Assembly (NCBI GenBank): GCA_963691655.1
Contig: OY829326.1
Coordinates: 41,071,989-41,135,988, forward strand
Direction of reading: 5' to 3'
Source: Toxonevra muliebris
Taxonomy: Eukaryota > Arthropoda > Insecta > Diptera > Pallopteridae
Length of the DNA stretch: 64,000 nt
The notes under the pieces were generated by a model. That model had not been told where the DNA came from. It made no database searches and was given only the letters and a program-made list of their open reading frames with translations. The translations under genes were made by a program, and so were the position numbers. Shown piece by piece: positions 25,676 to 37,700 of the stretch; the first letter of the stretch is position 1; each line of letters starts with the position of its first letter.

Positions 25676-28600
25676 AAGAAGCGAATGGCGTACCTTCATT
25701 AAGGTGGCCAAGACCGATCATAAATTGTATTGCCAACTAAGTAACTACGGTACTCCGTCACCCAAGTAAAGGTGTAAGAAGGATTTCAATCAGACACACC
25801 AACTCCAAGGGATCAAATAGAATAAAAATTATAAAAATAGCATACTTAGAAACAAACAAAAAACGAAAAAGGGACTCAGGTATCCCTTCATCCAGTGAAG
25901 GATTTATATATGCATATTTCTAAATATATATGTAACTAGCTCAATACATTTAACTATCTTTATAAATACGTTTTATAAAACGGTGATACCACCCAGAACT
26001 TTTTTTGCGTTCCATGGTCTAATTTGATATAGAAAACCATGTCTGCCGTTGTAACCAAAGCCACTATCTTTGGGCTGAAAGTGGCCTATCCACTCAATTA
26101 TCTAGGCGACAATAATCCTAATTGCTAAGGTCGATCCTTGGTTAATGTCTTACCCACACACAGAAATTATCATATCCAGGTATTGAAAATGTCGCAATAT
26201 AAATTTTATAACAACTCGAAGCTCCCATTGACACTTTCAATTCTACTTTAGAACACTGAGAATTAGATAAAAAGTAACGGTATATAATGCAATACAGTGT
26301 CAAATGTACGATTAAGAAAAGTTAACAAAGATCTTTTATTCAATTTTTTTTTTTTTTTTTTGTTATATTATATAGATGTTCATGTGAACTATGAGCATGT
26401 GAAACAATTTACAATTTCAAATGTGTGTCAATTTGACACCAACGACAGATCCGTTAATTTTATCCTTTTCAAAATGATCATATCATGCAAGCACAAGGAT
26501 GAAACTGACCTAGATCGCAATCAATAAAGAAAAAAAATCGAAATCGAAATTAAAGCTTTCCCCTTCAATTTAAAAGAAAGGAAGCTTAAATAAAGCACAA
26601 ATGTGATAGTAATTTCCGAAACAAGCATTTAATCAAATGCGATTAAATTTATGATCATATTTATCAAATCAAGATTTAAGCGATTTACAAATTGACATAT
26701 ATAGTAACTGGGGATTTATATACTTATTAAGGCGTTTAATCTACTCAACAACTTACAAATACGACAAAAGAGATTACTCTTTCAAAATTTACAACAATAT
26801 TGTAGTTGCAGTAATGGCCATGTAATTGTTTCAATGGAAGATGTTGCAATTTCTGCAATAGGTAAAATAAACCATGTATTCGTAGGTGGTTGAAGTCATT
26901 GCACAAACAACGAAAAGGGTCATATTGGGCATTTTTAATACGGGAAGTACGTAATTTAATCAAGACTGGATACCTTTTCGCAGAAACTTGGACTGAATAC
27001 GGCATTTGCAGTTTAGTCAAAGACATACAATTTCTGTCACAATAAAACTGAAAACTTAATTAAGCGGGGGTTTACTGTTTATATGTAAAACAAATTGTCT
27101 AAGTAATATAGTTACTCTCCAACTGCGACTTTTCACAGTGATTTATAGTGCATAGCAATAAACGATAAAGAAATCACTCAGTTCCGTGATATAAGCATTA
27201 TATACCGCTACTTATTACATTCCTGTTACTTCAATCTGTGTGGCGCCCACATAATTGCTTTGAGGTCTTTTCAAGCTATTACTAGTATTTTAAATCACCT
27301 ATGGAGCAATTACTTGATACCCAGAAATACAGCAAACAAAGGCGTTGATTAAAAACAAATTTCAACGCCTCGCATGTCCAGGTACTACAAGGGCAATGAA
27401 AACAAGCCAAACTGCAGAAATTTGGGCAATAATTGAACTTCTCCCCTTTACACTTAACAGTGAAAACAGAAGCCAATTAAGTGCTCTTAACTTCTTAATG
27501 TAAACCTTCTCAAAAGTGATGATTTTATTAAACACTTATCAATTTTGAATTTATTTTAAAACAGCCCGTGTATAAAAATCACTGGCTCTGTGAGTAAAAT
27601 ACACGTATTCTTCAAAACGAACCCGGGGCACCCCTTTGGGACACTGATGACTCTAAAAAGAAGCTGGAGCCTACGGACCAAAATTTCAGAAAGCAGTAAC
27701 AATGGGAAAAATGGATCTATGTCCGAGAATGTATACGTGGACATATAGCTGTCGCAAGAACACTTTATCTCAGCAATGGGGGAATGGATTCCAGAGACCT
27801 TCCGAGATATTAAGCATGAAATCTAACATCTAACATACTTCTTAAATTTATGTATCAGAAGTCTTAATTCAAGATTGTGTTAAAAGCAAATCCTGCACAA
27901 AAGCTCGCGGTGCATTATAGCCTATTTAACAATAATGATACTGCTTTAGATACTTTATAACAGCATTTGAATAATATTTTCACTTATAAGTGACAAATAT
28001 GTGGCCAATTTTGCATTTACAAATTTTCATGTGATACAAAGGGTTCAGAGATTTCATCTGTAAAAACTACTAGAAAGTACTCTTCTTATTGGTTAATTTC
28101 ACCGATTCAGAAATATACGTTTGCATTTGAATATCTTGAGATTCTGACCCAAACTTCGACTGTATGACTAATTGCAAATGTACTTGCTGTTCATTTTTCT
28201 CTACATATTATTCAACCCCGTAGGGAATGTGGATGAGTGGGCTAAAAATATATCATAGATTATAAATTTAAAATCAAATTACGTGCGAGCACACGCTTTA
28301 AACTACAAGTGACTATGATCTGACTGTGATTTTGGCCGTTTAGTTTACGTTTCATAGAATTTTATCAATGTTAGAAACTTTTCTATTTTGCGTTTTTTTC
28401 AATAAATTTACGATTGATTGTAAAACGAATTCCGTTTAACAAATTTCATTGCTAAATGATAACGAGCCGGTTGCGCACTTTGTGGTCGATACTAATTCCT
28501 CCACTGTTTATGATACCTGACTGGGAAAAACATTAATTTATAAATTATATATTTTTAACTAACTACATTAATGGAACTAACATATCAAACGATTTATTAC

Positions 28601-28708
28601 TTGAGAAGTAGAAAATAGAAAAAATGGCTATAGTTTTATATATAAGCCTAATGAAGAAACACTTCTACATGCAGTTCAGATTATAATTTCAAACGGGAAA
28701 CTTCAATA
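25676..28708. other. Intergenic stretch before the lipase
   Basis: AT-rich. Two minus-strand Cys-rich short frames (26745-27026 and 27282-27476) have no signal peptide, splice context or recognised motif and are not called as genes. Confidence 0.4.
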
Positions 28709-30057
28709 ATGAATTCTATAATAGCATTTTGTGTTTTTCTTGCTATACCTTTGGTGTACAGCTATCCAGAGGGTGCTACGGGGCGCTCTAGCTCAGTGAC
28801 CACAGTAATGTTTATTCTTAATTGATAAAATGAAGTAAAAACAAAATTCAAATAACTTTAAAAACTGCTCTTAATTCTATAATTATAGGTATCACTTATT
28901 AAAAAACATGGATATCCTGTGGAAGAACATACAGTTCAAACTTCAGATGGTTACATTTTAACAATGCATCGTATTCCATACTCTCCAAAAAGTGGTAATA
29001 CTGGGCGTCGTCCTGTAGCATTTTTGCAGCATGGTTTGCTCTGCTCGTCAAGTGATTGGGTTCTAAATGGTCCTGGCAGTGCTCTAGCTTATCTTCTATC
29101 AGATGCCGGTTACGATGTCTGGATGGGCAATGCTCGTGGCAATACATACTCCAAGAAGCACGCCTCCAAGAGTCCATTACTCCAACCATTCTGGAATTTC
29201 GATTGGCATGAAATAGCTATTTACGATATGCCTGCTATGATCGACTATGTTCTGTACTACACTGGCGAAGAGAATTTACGTTACTTTGGCCATTCACAGG
29301 GCACAACTGTCTTCTTTGTGCTGAACTCCTTGATTCCCAGATTCAAGAATCGCATAAGGTCCGCTCATTTGTTGGCTCCAGTTGGCTTTATGGGTCATAT
29401 GCAGACTCCTTTGGCAAAGGTAGCTGGTCCGTTGCTTGGTCAACCAAATGCTTTCGTCGAATTATTTGGCAGTATGGAATTTTTACCTAGCTCTCATCTA
29501 ATGGAATTGTTTGGAGCGGTTGCATGTAGGGACGCGTCAAAAGTACAAGCAGTGTGCACAAATGTACTATTTTTACTGGCTGGTTATGATTCACCACATC
29601 AGAATGCTGTAAGTTAAAAATTATGGATATCAATTCAAAGAAAATGCTATACATTTTTACGTGTAATTTCTAGACCATGATCCCTGAAATTATGGCAACT
29701 ACACCAGCTGGTTGCTCTGTTAATCAAATCACTCACTACCTCCAGGAATACGAGTCAGACAAATTCCGTCCATGGGATTATGGCAAAATTCGTAACAAGA
29801 AGGAGTACAGCCAGAATAGCCCTCCAGACTACCCAATCGGAAATATTGACGTACCCACCTACTTGTACTACAGTGATAACGACTATTTCGCTCACCTCAT
29901 CGATGTCAATCGCATGATTTTGGCCTTGAATCCATCAGCTCTTAAACGCGCGTATAGATTGCCTTATCCCCTATGGAATCATTTGGACTTCTTGTGGGGC
30001 ATGAATGTCAAGGAAATCGTTTACGATATTGTAATGCAAGATGTTAGAAATTCATAA
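28709..30057 (+). CDS. Secreted acid lipase (lysosomal/gastric lipase family)
   Basis: Three exons, 28709-28804, 28889-29608 and 29674-30057 (TAA), encode 399 residues, the usual length of the family. Residues 1-18 are a signal peptide (MNSIIAFCVFLAIPLVYS). The alpha/beta hydrolase features are in order: GYPVEEHTVQTSDGYIL at the start of the lipase N-terminal region, oxyanion loop HGLLCSSSDW, nucleophile elbow GHSQG (Ser), catalytic Asp in YYSDNDYFA, and catalytic His in WNHLDFLWG. Such enzymes hydrolyse triglycerides or cholesteryl esters in the gut lumen or lysosome. Drosophila relatives include magro and the Lip genes, but I cannot say which is the orthologue. Introns are 84 and 65 bases, typical of flies. 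The gene is convergent with RfC4. A poly(A) signal AATAAA is at 30065-30070. Confidence 0.95.
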
Positions 30058-30497
30058 ATATCCAAATAAATAACTACAAACTTTGTATGTTATTGCAAAA
30101 GTGGAAACAATGCTCCGTTTTTCTTAATTTCGGAAATAATTTGGTTTAAAAAGTTTATTTAATAAAGGACAGGTAAAGAGTTGGAAATACCCCCTTTTTA
30201 TGCCGAAAAAGTCGTAGCTTCACTCTGGTATTTAGATGAAATGCCTTGTACTTTATATTAGTATTACGTTTTTAGGTTTGGGTTCTAACACAGGCGTATG
30301 AGGTGACTTGAAAAGGTTTCTTTGGGAATAAATATATAAATTAGAATTAGATTTTTTTTCTTTGTATGACATTTGAGGCACTTTAATGCACATGAAGAAT
30401 GTAATAGATTATTTAATTTCTACGGTATAAAATATTTTTGATGGACCCACTTTAATTCAAAATCAAATACAAATAAATTAACATTCACACACTGGTA
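30058..30497. terminator. Shared 3' end region of lipase and RfC4
   Basis: Lipase (plus) and RfC4 (minus) converge with 440 bases between stops. TTTATTTAATAAA at 30154-30166 offers an AATAAA hexamer on both strands, in addition to the lipase hexamer at 30065. Confidence 0.5.
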
Positions 30498-31551
30498 TTA
30501 GTGAGCATCGGCTATTTCGCACAGTCTAGCCAGAAGGCTTGTTAACTGTAGTAATGAATTCAATCCATCGACGACCTTCATGTGTGTCACACCAATTTCT
30601 CGTATGAAATTCAACTTCATATGCTCGTCCACATTGAGTCTTTTACAAACACGGAATATATTGCCAATGATATCTTCGGCGGCATAGCCCAAACGCCATA
30701 ATTTCGCTAAAATCTTATAAGCCTTATGAATATCATTTTGCGCACAATGTTGCAGCATATCCTGAATAAGCATAGGATGGGGTTCATCGCATACTTTGAA
30801 TACATTGGTTCCCGTAATATCGCCGAATCCTTGTGCTGTCGATTGAAGGTTATTCAGTGCTTGTCGCATATCTCCCTGGGCCGTGAAAACAATCGCCTCT
30901 AGACCGTCCTCATCGTAGGAGAGTACCTCGCGTTGGCAAACCTCTATTAATTTGGCCAGTACTTGTGCATCCGAAAGTTTAGTGAATCGTAGCATAGCAC
31001 AACGCGACTGAATCGGCTCAATAATCTTTTCACTGGTGTTGCAGGCCAAAGCAAAACGTGTGGTATTGCTGTAAATTTCCATAGTGCGACGCAATGCTTG
31101 CTGTGCACCTTCCGTCATACTATCCGCTTCGTCTAATATGACGATTTTATGTCGGCCACGTGGCAATGTTACCTTTTGCTGTGCAAACATTTTTATCTTG
31201 TTACGGACAACGTCAATTCCACGTTCGTTACTAGCATTTAGTTCCAGCACTGCTTCCTTGTAACTATCACCGAGCAGTATGCGTGCGAGACACTGAATTG
31301 TAGTCGTTTTACCAACGCCTGGCGGACCCTACGGATGGATTATATTTTCTAAAAACACTCAAAAATAATGGGATAGTACTTACAGCTATTATGATGTTGG
31401 GTGCATTGCCCTGAGTTGCGAAAACAGAGAGGCGCTCCACAGTGTCCTCATTGCCCACAATTTCCTCAAACTTCACTGGACGATATTTTTCAATCCATGG
31501 CAAATTTCGACGTTTTAACTCTTCTGCGGTAAGTTCAGTATCTGCTGGCAT
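30498..31551 (-). CDS. RfC4: Replication factor C subunit 4 (human RFC2 orthologue)
   Basis: Two exons, 31551-31384 and 31328-30498, give 332 residues, matching the family length. The N-terminal RFC box reads [20 protein letters not shown]. Walker A is [12 protein letters not shown], starting exactly at exon 2. Walker B is [14 protein letters not shown], sensor 1 is [11 protein letters not shown], and the SRC motif is [10 protein letters not shown]. Sensor 2 and the C-terminal collar follow ([13 protein letters not shown] and later helices). The complex loads PCNA onto primed DNA in the nucleus and works in checkpoint signalling. The ATG is the first in frame and fits the family N-terminus. 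No TATA box is evident upstream, as is usual for housekeeping genes. Confidence 0.98.
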
Positions 31552-32570
31552 TTCGCTTTTTTCAATTTCAAAGAATGGTGTTTTTATTTTTTAAAGTAAA
31601 TTAATCAACAACTTGATCAACTAAATTGGAATGTTGTTATAATTTTTAGTACATTTTTGACAGTTTTAGCGCCTTTTTTGAAATAGCTTTGTTCGTTTTT
31701 ACACATGGTGCACCAAAGTACTTTTGATGCGTCCTTCATTACTAAGATATACTGAAAGAAGTTTTGATGGAATTTGAAGATTTGTCTGATTATTAAAAAA
31801 TTAAAATTTCTAAATAATTGGCTGTCAGGCCGATACAATTTCCCTTGGAAATAGGGTCAAATAAATCTACATACCTTCTTTTTTGAATACAATAAAACAA
31901 GCAATAATAATAATAATAAGAGGCCGTTCACATATTACGTAACCCAATTTTGACCATTTGTGACCCTCCCCCCTGGTCGAAACACTTCGTAACAAAAAAT
32001 GTTAGCCATAATTTTCGGATTCAGTGGGAGAAAATTCATTTCATAAACTAGTGTAATTTTGAAGTCATCTGTTTTCAATAGTGTAAAATTGACGTTACGT
32101 AACGCGGTTAATGACTTGTTTTCAAGTGTCTTCACTGAATAGAAATGATGATTGAAACTACCACAGCTGTTTTATGGACTTATTTTTGCTGTAGTTCTGA
32201 TTACAAGTAGAAACATACACATACACTGCAATTCACTGCGTTATGAATGTAGCCTTGCATGTTAGGAGTGGATATCTATTTGGTAGTAGGACCACAACTT
32301 ACGAAAACAAATTATAGCCTATTCACACGGAGTTTTTCTTCTTCTTATACAATTTCATATGACAGTTCAGTATTATTGTTTGTAAAAAGCCTGATCAGGA
32401 AGGGTTGATTTCACCGGCATGCCATAAAGTGTTCCAGCATTTTGATAGCAAAATATAGAAAATATAGCTAGCAGAGATACCATGTAATGGACGCGACAGA
32501 TATTTGAATCTATTCTTTATATTTTTCACCCATTTCTTTATTTTCTAGAAATAAAAAAATTAAGTGCGTA
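31552..32570. other. Intergenic stretch upstream of RfC4
   Basis: It holds the RfC4 5' end. At 31921-32130 there is a repeat beginning GGCCGTTCACATATTACGTA, with an inverted ACGTTACGTAACGCGGTTAA near 32090, which looks like an old MITE. No gene. Confidence 0.45.
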
Positions 32571-32572
32571 AG

Positions 32573-32744
32573 TGGGACGCCCCACAGAAGTTTACTTCTG
32601 TGAATGTTTTATGTTTGAAATTTCAAGTTTGGCAAGAAAAAATGAAAAAATTAGTAGAAGGCACTGCCCATCGGTTTCTCGTCAAATTTGACATTTCAAA
32701 CATAAAACATTCACAAGAACCAAACTATTGTAGGGCGTCCCACT
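32573..32744. repeat. Hairpin MITE, copy 1
   Basis: TGGGACGCCCC at the left and AGGGCGTCCCA at the right, with GTGAATGTTTTATGTTTGAA pairing with TTCAAACATAAAACATTCAC internally. The centre has TCTCGTCAAATTT, shared with copy 2. Confidence 0.8.
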
Positions 32745-32774
32745 GATGCACACAATTTTATCATATTCATAAAT

Positions 32775-32890
32775 GCCAAATTTGGCGAGAAACTGATGGG
32801 CAACGCCCTCTATCAATTAAGTACGCATCCTCAGTTTTTCACGCTCAATTGATAGAGAGCGCTGCCCGTCAGTTTATCGTCAAATTTCAC
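32775..32890. repeat. Hairpin MITE, copy 2
   Basis: AAATTTGGCGAGAAACTGAT through CGCCCTCTATCAATTAAG pairs with CTCAATTGATAGAGAGCGCT through TCAGTTTATCGTCAAATTT. It lies 30 bases from copy 1 and shares the terminal AAATTT(G/A) motif. Confidence 0.7.
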
Positions 32891-33756
32891 ATCTCATATA
32901 AAAACTTTTAAAAATTTCTAGAGCTGAAAGAATAAGTGAGAATAGTCTGAAAAGAAAAGCGAGGCACAAACAAAATAAGAACCACAGTATACAGTATGCC
33001 AGATAGCAGAAAGTAATCAGAAATATTCTCAAGTCTTCTGAGATTTGACAATTATGACATGTATTCGCTCAATAAATTTTGACAAATAATTTTGTTTATG
33101 AGAGAAAACTCTCTTAACCCATTTTCGTCCGCTACACACAAATAAATAAATGAAATAAAAGTATCAAAAAACAATAAACCTTTCGTTTGTTGTTTGTTTT
33201 TTCTGAAATAAAAGCTCTCAAAATATTTTGTAAAGTGTGGTTTTATAAAATATTTAAATAAGTAAAATACAATACTTTTACAATTATCTTCTTAAAAAAT
33301 GTCCTCTTTATATTCTAAATAGTTTTACCGATTTCAAAAGAATTTTATTTAAATTTCGAAGAGGTAGATTTCTTACTTGAATGGCATACATAACCAAAAA
33401 CTTTAAGTTTTGGGTTAAATCCTTGGTTCACATTATGCACATGGTTGTTACAAACACCTTCGATGATCTCGTTTATCAATGTCTAAAAAATTTTCTAGCT
33501 TTTCAAGTTTTTCTATTTTATTCGCATATTGTGCTGGTACCAATGGGTTAATACTTTTTTATATTTACTTCTGAAATATCAAATGCTTTGGGAGAAGTAA
33601 GAGAATAATTTTCAAATTTGGCAGACGTCAGTGAACAGAAAAGAGGGCGTCACTTCTATTTATTTCACTTTATTTATTTCACTATGATAAGAACATGAAA
33701 AATTTCTTTCCGATATCTTATTTCCGTTCTGGCGATCTTCTTAAAGACTGATGTTA

Positions 33757-34283
33757 CACGGTTAATGTTTTGCTGTCAATGTTTGTTGTTTTTACCCTTT
33801 TTTCATCATTTTGCTTGATGCCCTTTTACACTATCAGTTTTTTGCTGAATGTTATTTTTTAATACTTTTATCTACTAATCTATTAAGTTTAAAATATTAC
33901 TTAATAATTTTTATAAAACATGGTATTTCAATGGCCAAGTAACAAAGTGGCGTTGTTTATTTTAATAGATCCCAAATTTTAAAGATTATTTTTCTGCGTT
34001 TTTCATATATAAATGCAATTTTTTTTGTAGAATTTGTTGTTATTTCAACCAATATTATCTCATATAGTCATTATAATTATTTTCCATCCAATTCCATTCC
34101 AATTGTTGAATTTTCATTCACTTCAAAATACAATTAAATACTTTTTAGTTAGAAAAACATAGTTGCAAATAAAAGTATTAAAAAATAACATTCAGTAAAA
34201 AACTGATAGTGTAACAGGGCATCAAACAAAACGATGAAAAGAGAGTAAAAACAACAAACATTGACAGCAAAACATTAACCGTG
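33757..34283. mobile_element. Foldback element with 114-bp inverted arms
   Basis: CACGGTTAATGTTTTGCTGT (33757) and its reverse complement at the right end (34264-34283) bound arms 33757-33870 and 34170-34283. The arms pair almost throughout, for example ACTATCAGTTTTTTGCTGAA with TTCAGTAAAAAACTGATAGT. The unrelated AT-rich loop is about 300 bases. No coding frame. Confidence 0.82.
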
Positions 34284-34775
34284 CATTTTTACTACATTGC
34301 AATTAGCTTTTCGTGGTTGCATACAAATACTACATATTCAGAGGCCTCCTCAAAACGTGTCAGACCTTGTAAACCGCATAAACACGTAAGAATACTATCA
34401 AATTATTTCATATACATTTGAACAACATTTTATTTTTTTATTTTTATTTTTATTTTATACAGCTTGCGAAGTTTACAACGCTTTTACACGTGCAGTGAAG
34501 GCCCTATTGTATTAATAAACATCAACTCTGGCAATACTGTTTAGTACTCATCTACAATAACTATCTCTTTTACTCTTGAGTAATGTCAATATAGAGAATA
34601 CTATTTGTTTCAGATTTGCTCATTTTCTTGTCATTTTCCTCTTTTTATTATCGTTTCTTTTCCTTTTGTTCATACCGTTCGACGAACTTTTGTCGTGGTT
34701 TTTTTTCTCCTCAGTCGTCATTTAGTTCTAAAAACTGTGAAAAAATTCCAAGTGACTGATGTAAAAGTGAAAAAT

Positions 34776-37700
34776 ATGGCGAGTCTTGGGGGCGAACAAC
34801 AAATTTCATCGAATAATCAAGAAGGTATGGATAAAATCATCAAAAATCCAAAATTAATTTGCAGTATATTCAACCACGTTGCATTTATAAGTAAAATTGA
34901 GAAAATCACTACGATTTGAGCGAAAACAATCGATAGAATTGAACAGCCTTGACGACAGCGCAGCCTACGAACAGCAAAAAGAAAGAAAATTCAATTTTTC
35001 CATTGCAACAAATGCACTGAATGCTGCAGAAAATATGTATATTACTTCGTTTTAGACAGATGTGCTTTGCCTTCGCACTTTTTTGTGGTGTCTATGAAAG
35101 TTTAAAAATAATTTCATGTAAAATTCCAGAAAAGAATAAAAGTCGCAGTAACTGCGCTGCTTAGTAGTCTTGCTGTCGTCCTAGTCAACCAAGCGGTGGG
35201 GTAAATTGATTTTCTCATATTCACTTCAATCCAAAGCGAATTTTCGTTTATATCGTGAGTTGTGTGTGAGTGATTACGTTTTTAAAATTACAAATATTTC
35301 TCTGCATTTCGTGAAAATGTAATCTGCAATTAGTGTTTCTTTTTAATTGCAAAAATAAATTTCTCATGTTGAATAATTGAAAAGCTGCATTAAATTTTCG
35401 AATATGTTGACTCACTTCACTTAAAAACGCACACCTTAATTTGCTCCTTTTTCGACAGCGTGCAAAGCAAATTCAAGCATCATGGAATCTATGAAAACTA
35501 CATCAGAAAATGGTAGGTGTTAATGCATAAATATATTTAGGACATGTTTGGGTAACAATTTGCAATAGTTTATATTAGGATTTCAATCAAATTGTTATTT
35601 TGGTGCTACTTTGTTAATTGTGTGTGTGTTTGGTTTTGGTTAAAAGTTGATTAAAGACTTTCGCGGCATTGCTTTGTTTCTATTTATAATTCAATATTAA
35701 AATATATTAACAAAAGGTATTTTATAAGAATACTTATAAAATGTTGAGGATTTTCCGAAATCATAACAGAATTCTACGATATAATTGATTATTCAGTGCC
35801 AAAGCCTCTATCCTGATTAATTCTTAGTCCTCGGGCATACGTAATTGCAATAACCTCAGCTGGAACAACCATGGATGTGTCTGATAGCCTTTCAAACCTT
35901 TGCTGTATTTCATCAATATATCAATACAGGAGAAAAAGAGTTATTTTAGACTGAAGTGAAATACATCAGCATTAATAAAAGCTGTTGTTAACGGAAAGAA
36001 ATATTGCATTGTTAATGAATCAAATTCACCTTATTATGATTGATTAACCCTGCAAAACTTTTATTTATCTCGTTTGAAAAATATACACACAATTGCTGTT
36101 GATATAGTAACTTTGATTAAAGTTTTTTCGTATATGCCATTTTCCATTTAATACGTCGTCGGTGAAATCGAGACCTTGAAAATAAGCCGTGTCTACTGAG
36201 AGTGCCCGTGTGGTGTGGACTTTAACCGAATCCCCAACATTCATTCGCAGTCACTTCATAGAGTCATATAATATACTATCTTGAATCACACTCTAAAATC
36301 ATCGTTTACTCTGTGACAAAACGAACATCGTCGAAATTTTGTATAGTCTTTTGCTTAGTATAAGTCTCCTTTTTGTTTCCACTGGGTAATCGAGAGAAAA
36401 AACTACGCTGCTATTGAAATAATGTATCCAATGTAAATAATAATTAAAACAATGACATCATAAACTAATATTTTTAAAATTTATTCTTATCTTTTATAAT
36501 ATTAAAGATTAGTCAATATTTTCTTGCTATCTCTGCAATTCATCCCCACTTTTTATGTACAAGTATAAAAAATGTTTCTTTCAACGTGCATATGGTGCAT
36601 GTTCCTACATATTTCTGGATATTTTAAAACAGCATGTGTTTTTGGGTGAAATCACAAACTAATGTACGCGAGTATATTTCGTAAATATATATGGTGCATA
36701 GTATATGTGCACGAGAGCCATAAATTCGAATGCATTTTTTACACTTACATGAGTAAATGTGTATGTGCATTTGTATGTGTGTACTCATATGGTGAAACGA
36801 TGATGCATCATTCCGTCCGTTGAGGTGTAAAACATATGGAAACAGTAAAAACTTATATCCCATTGGTGCACAAAAACGCTAAATTTGTCCACAGATAGCA
36901 GCATAAACTACTGCCGGCATTCGACCGAGTAAAAAAATTCTCTATAATGGAAATTGCTATTCTTTGCGACTTACAAATTCTTCATTCTTATGTGTTTCTT
37001 TTTTTTATATAAGTTTCATTCACGAAAAAAAAGAAAAATAACCCCAACGCAAAAATAAAGAAACTAATTGCGCGCATCATAATTTTTCTCACTGATTGGT
37101 TAACTCAATTTTGTGAATCGATGAGTTTCTGTGCTGTGGGGTTGCAGCTCACATTATTTAAATGTTGTGAAGCTCCAACGCTGCACCATGTTACGCGCTA
37201 CTGTAATCTACCGAATACTCTAAAGCGATAACATTTTTTGAAGGGCATTTTTCCGATGTCTCTGTTGTGAATGTGTGAATTTCAGATGAGAATAGAATTT
37301 TTCTTTGTTTTTGTTTGATTTTTTATTTTAGTCTTTTTTTTCTTTCTACTTCTCGCTTGCTTCCCGTCTCATTTTGCAACTGATGCGTGAATTGTTGTAT
37401 ATGTTTTGGTTGTGTTTTTGTTTGGATGGTGATCTAATAATAGGAAAGCGCACATACATTTGTCTAATCATCTGAAGACTTTTTGTCGCTAAAATCCTCG
37501 TTAATCCTCACAAAAAACAGAAAATATAATTTTGAAGTAAAATACAACTTTTATCTTTCATATTTATTCATTCTTCTTCTTTCCTTTCTTTTTACGTTTG
37601 CAGCTGAACCAGTTCAGAGATCCGATAGTCGCGAAGGTAGCATAGAACGAAAAGGTAAGTAATTACATACTGCTGTCTTCTGTTTGTCTTCTCTTTTCTA

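Noticed and set aside
26745..27476. Two minus-strand Cys-rich short frames
   Set aside because: No signal peptide, splice sites or recognisable spacing. Such frames are expected by chance at this length.
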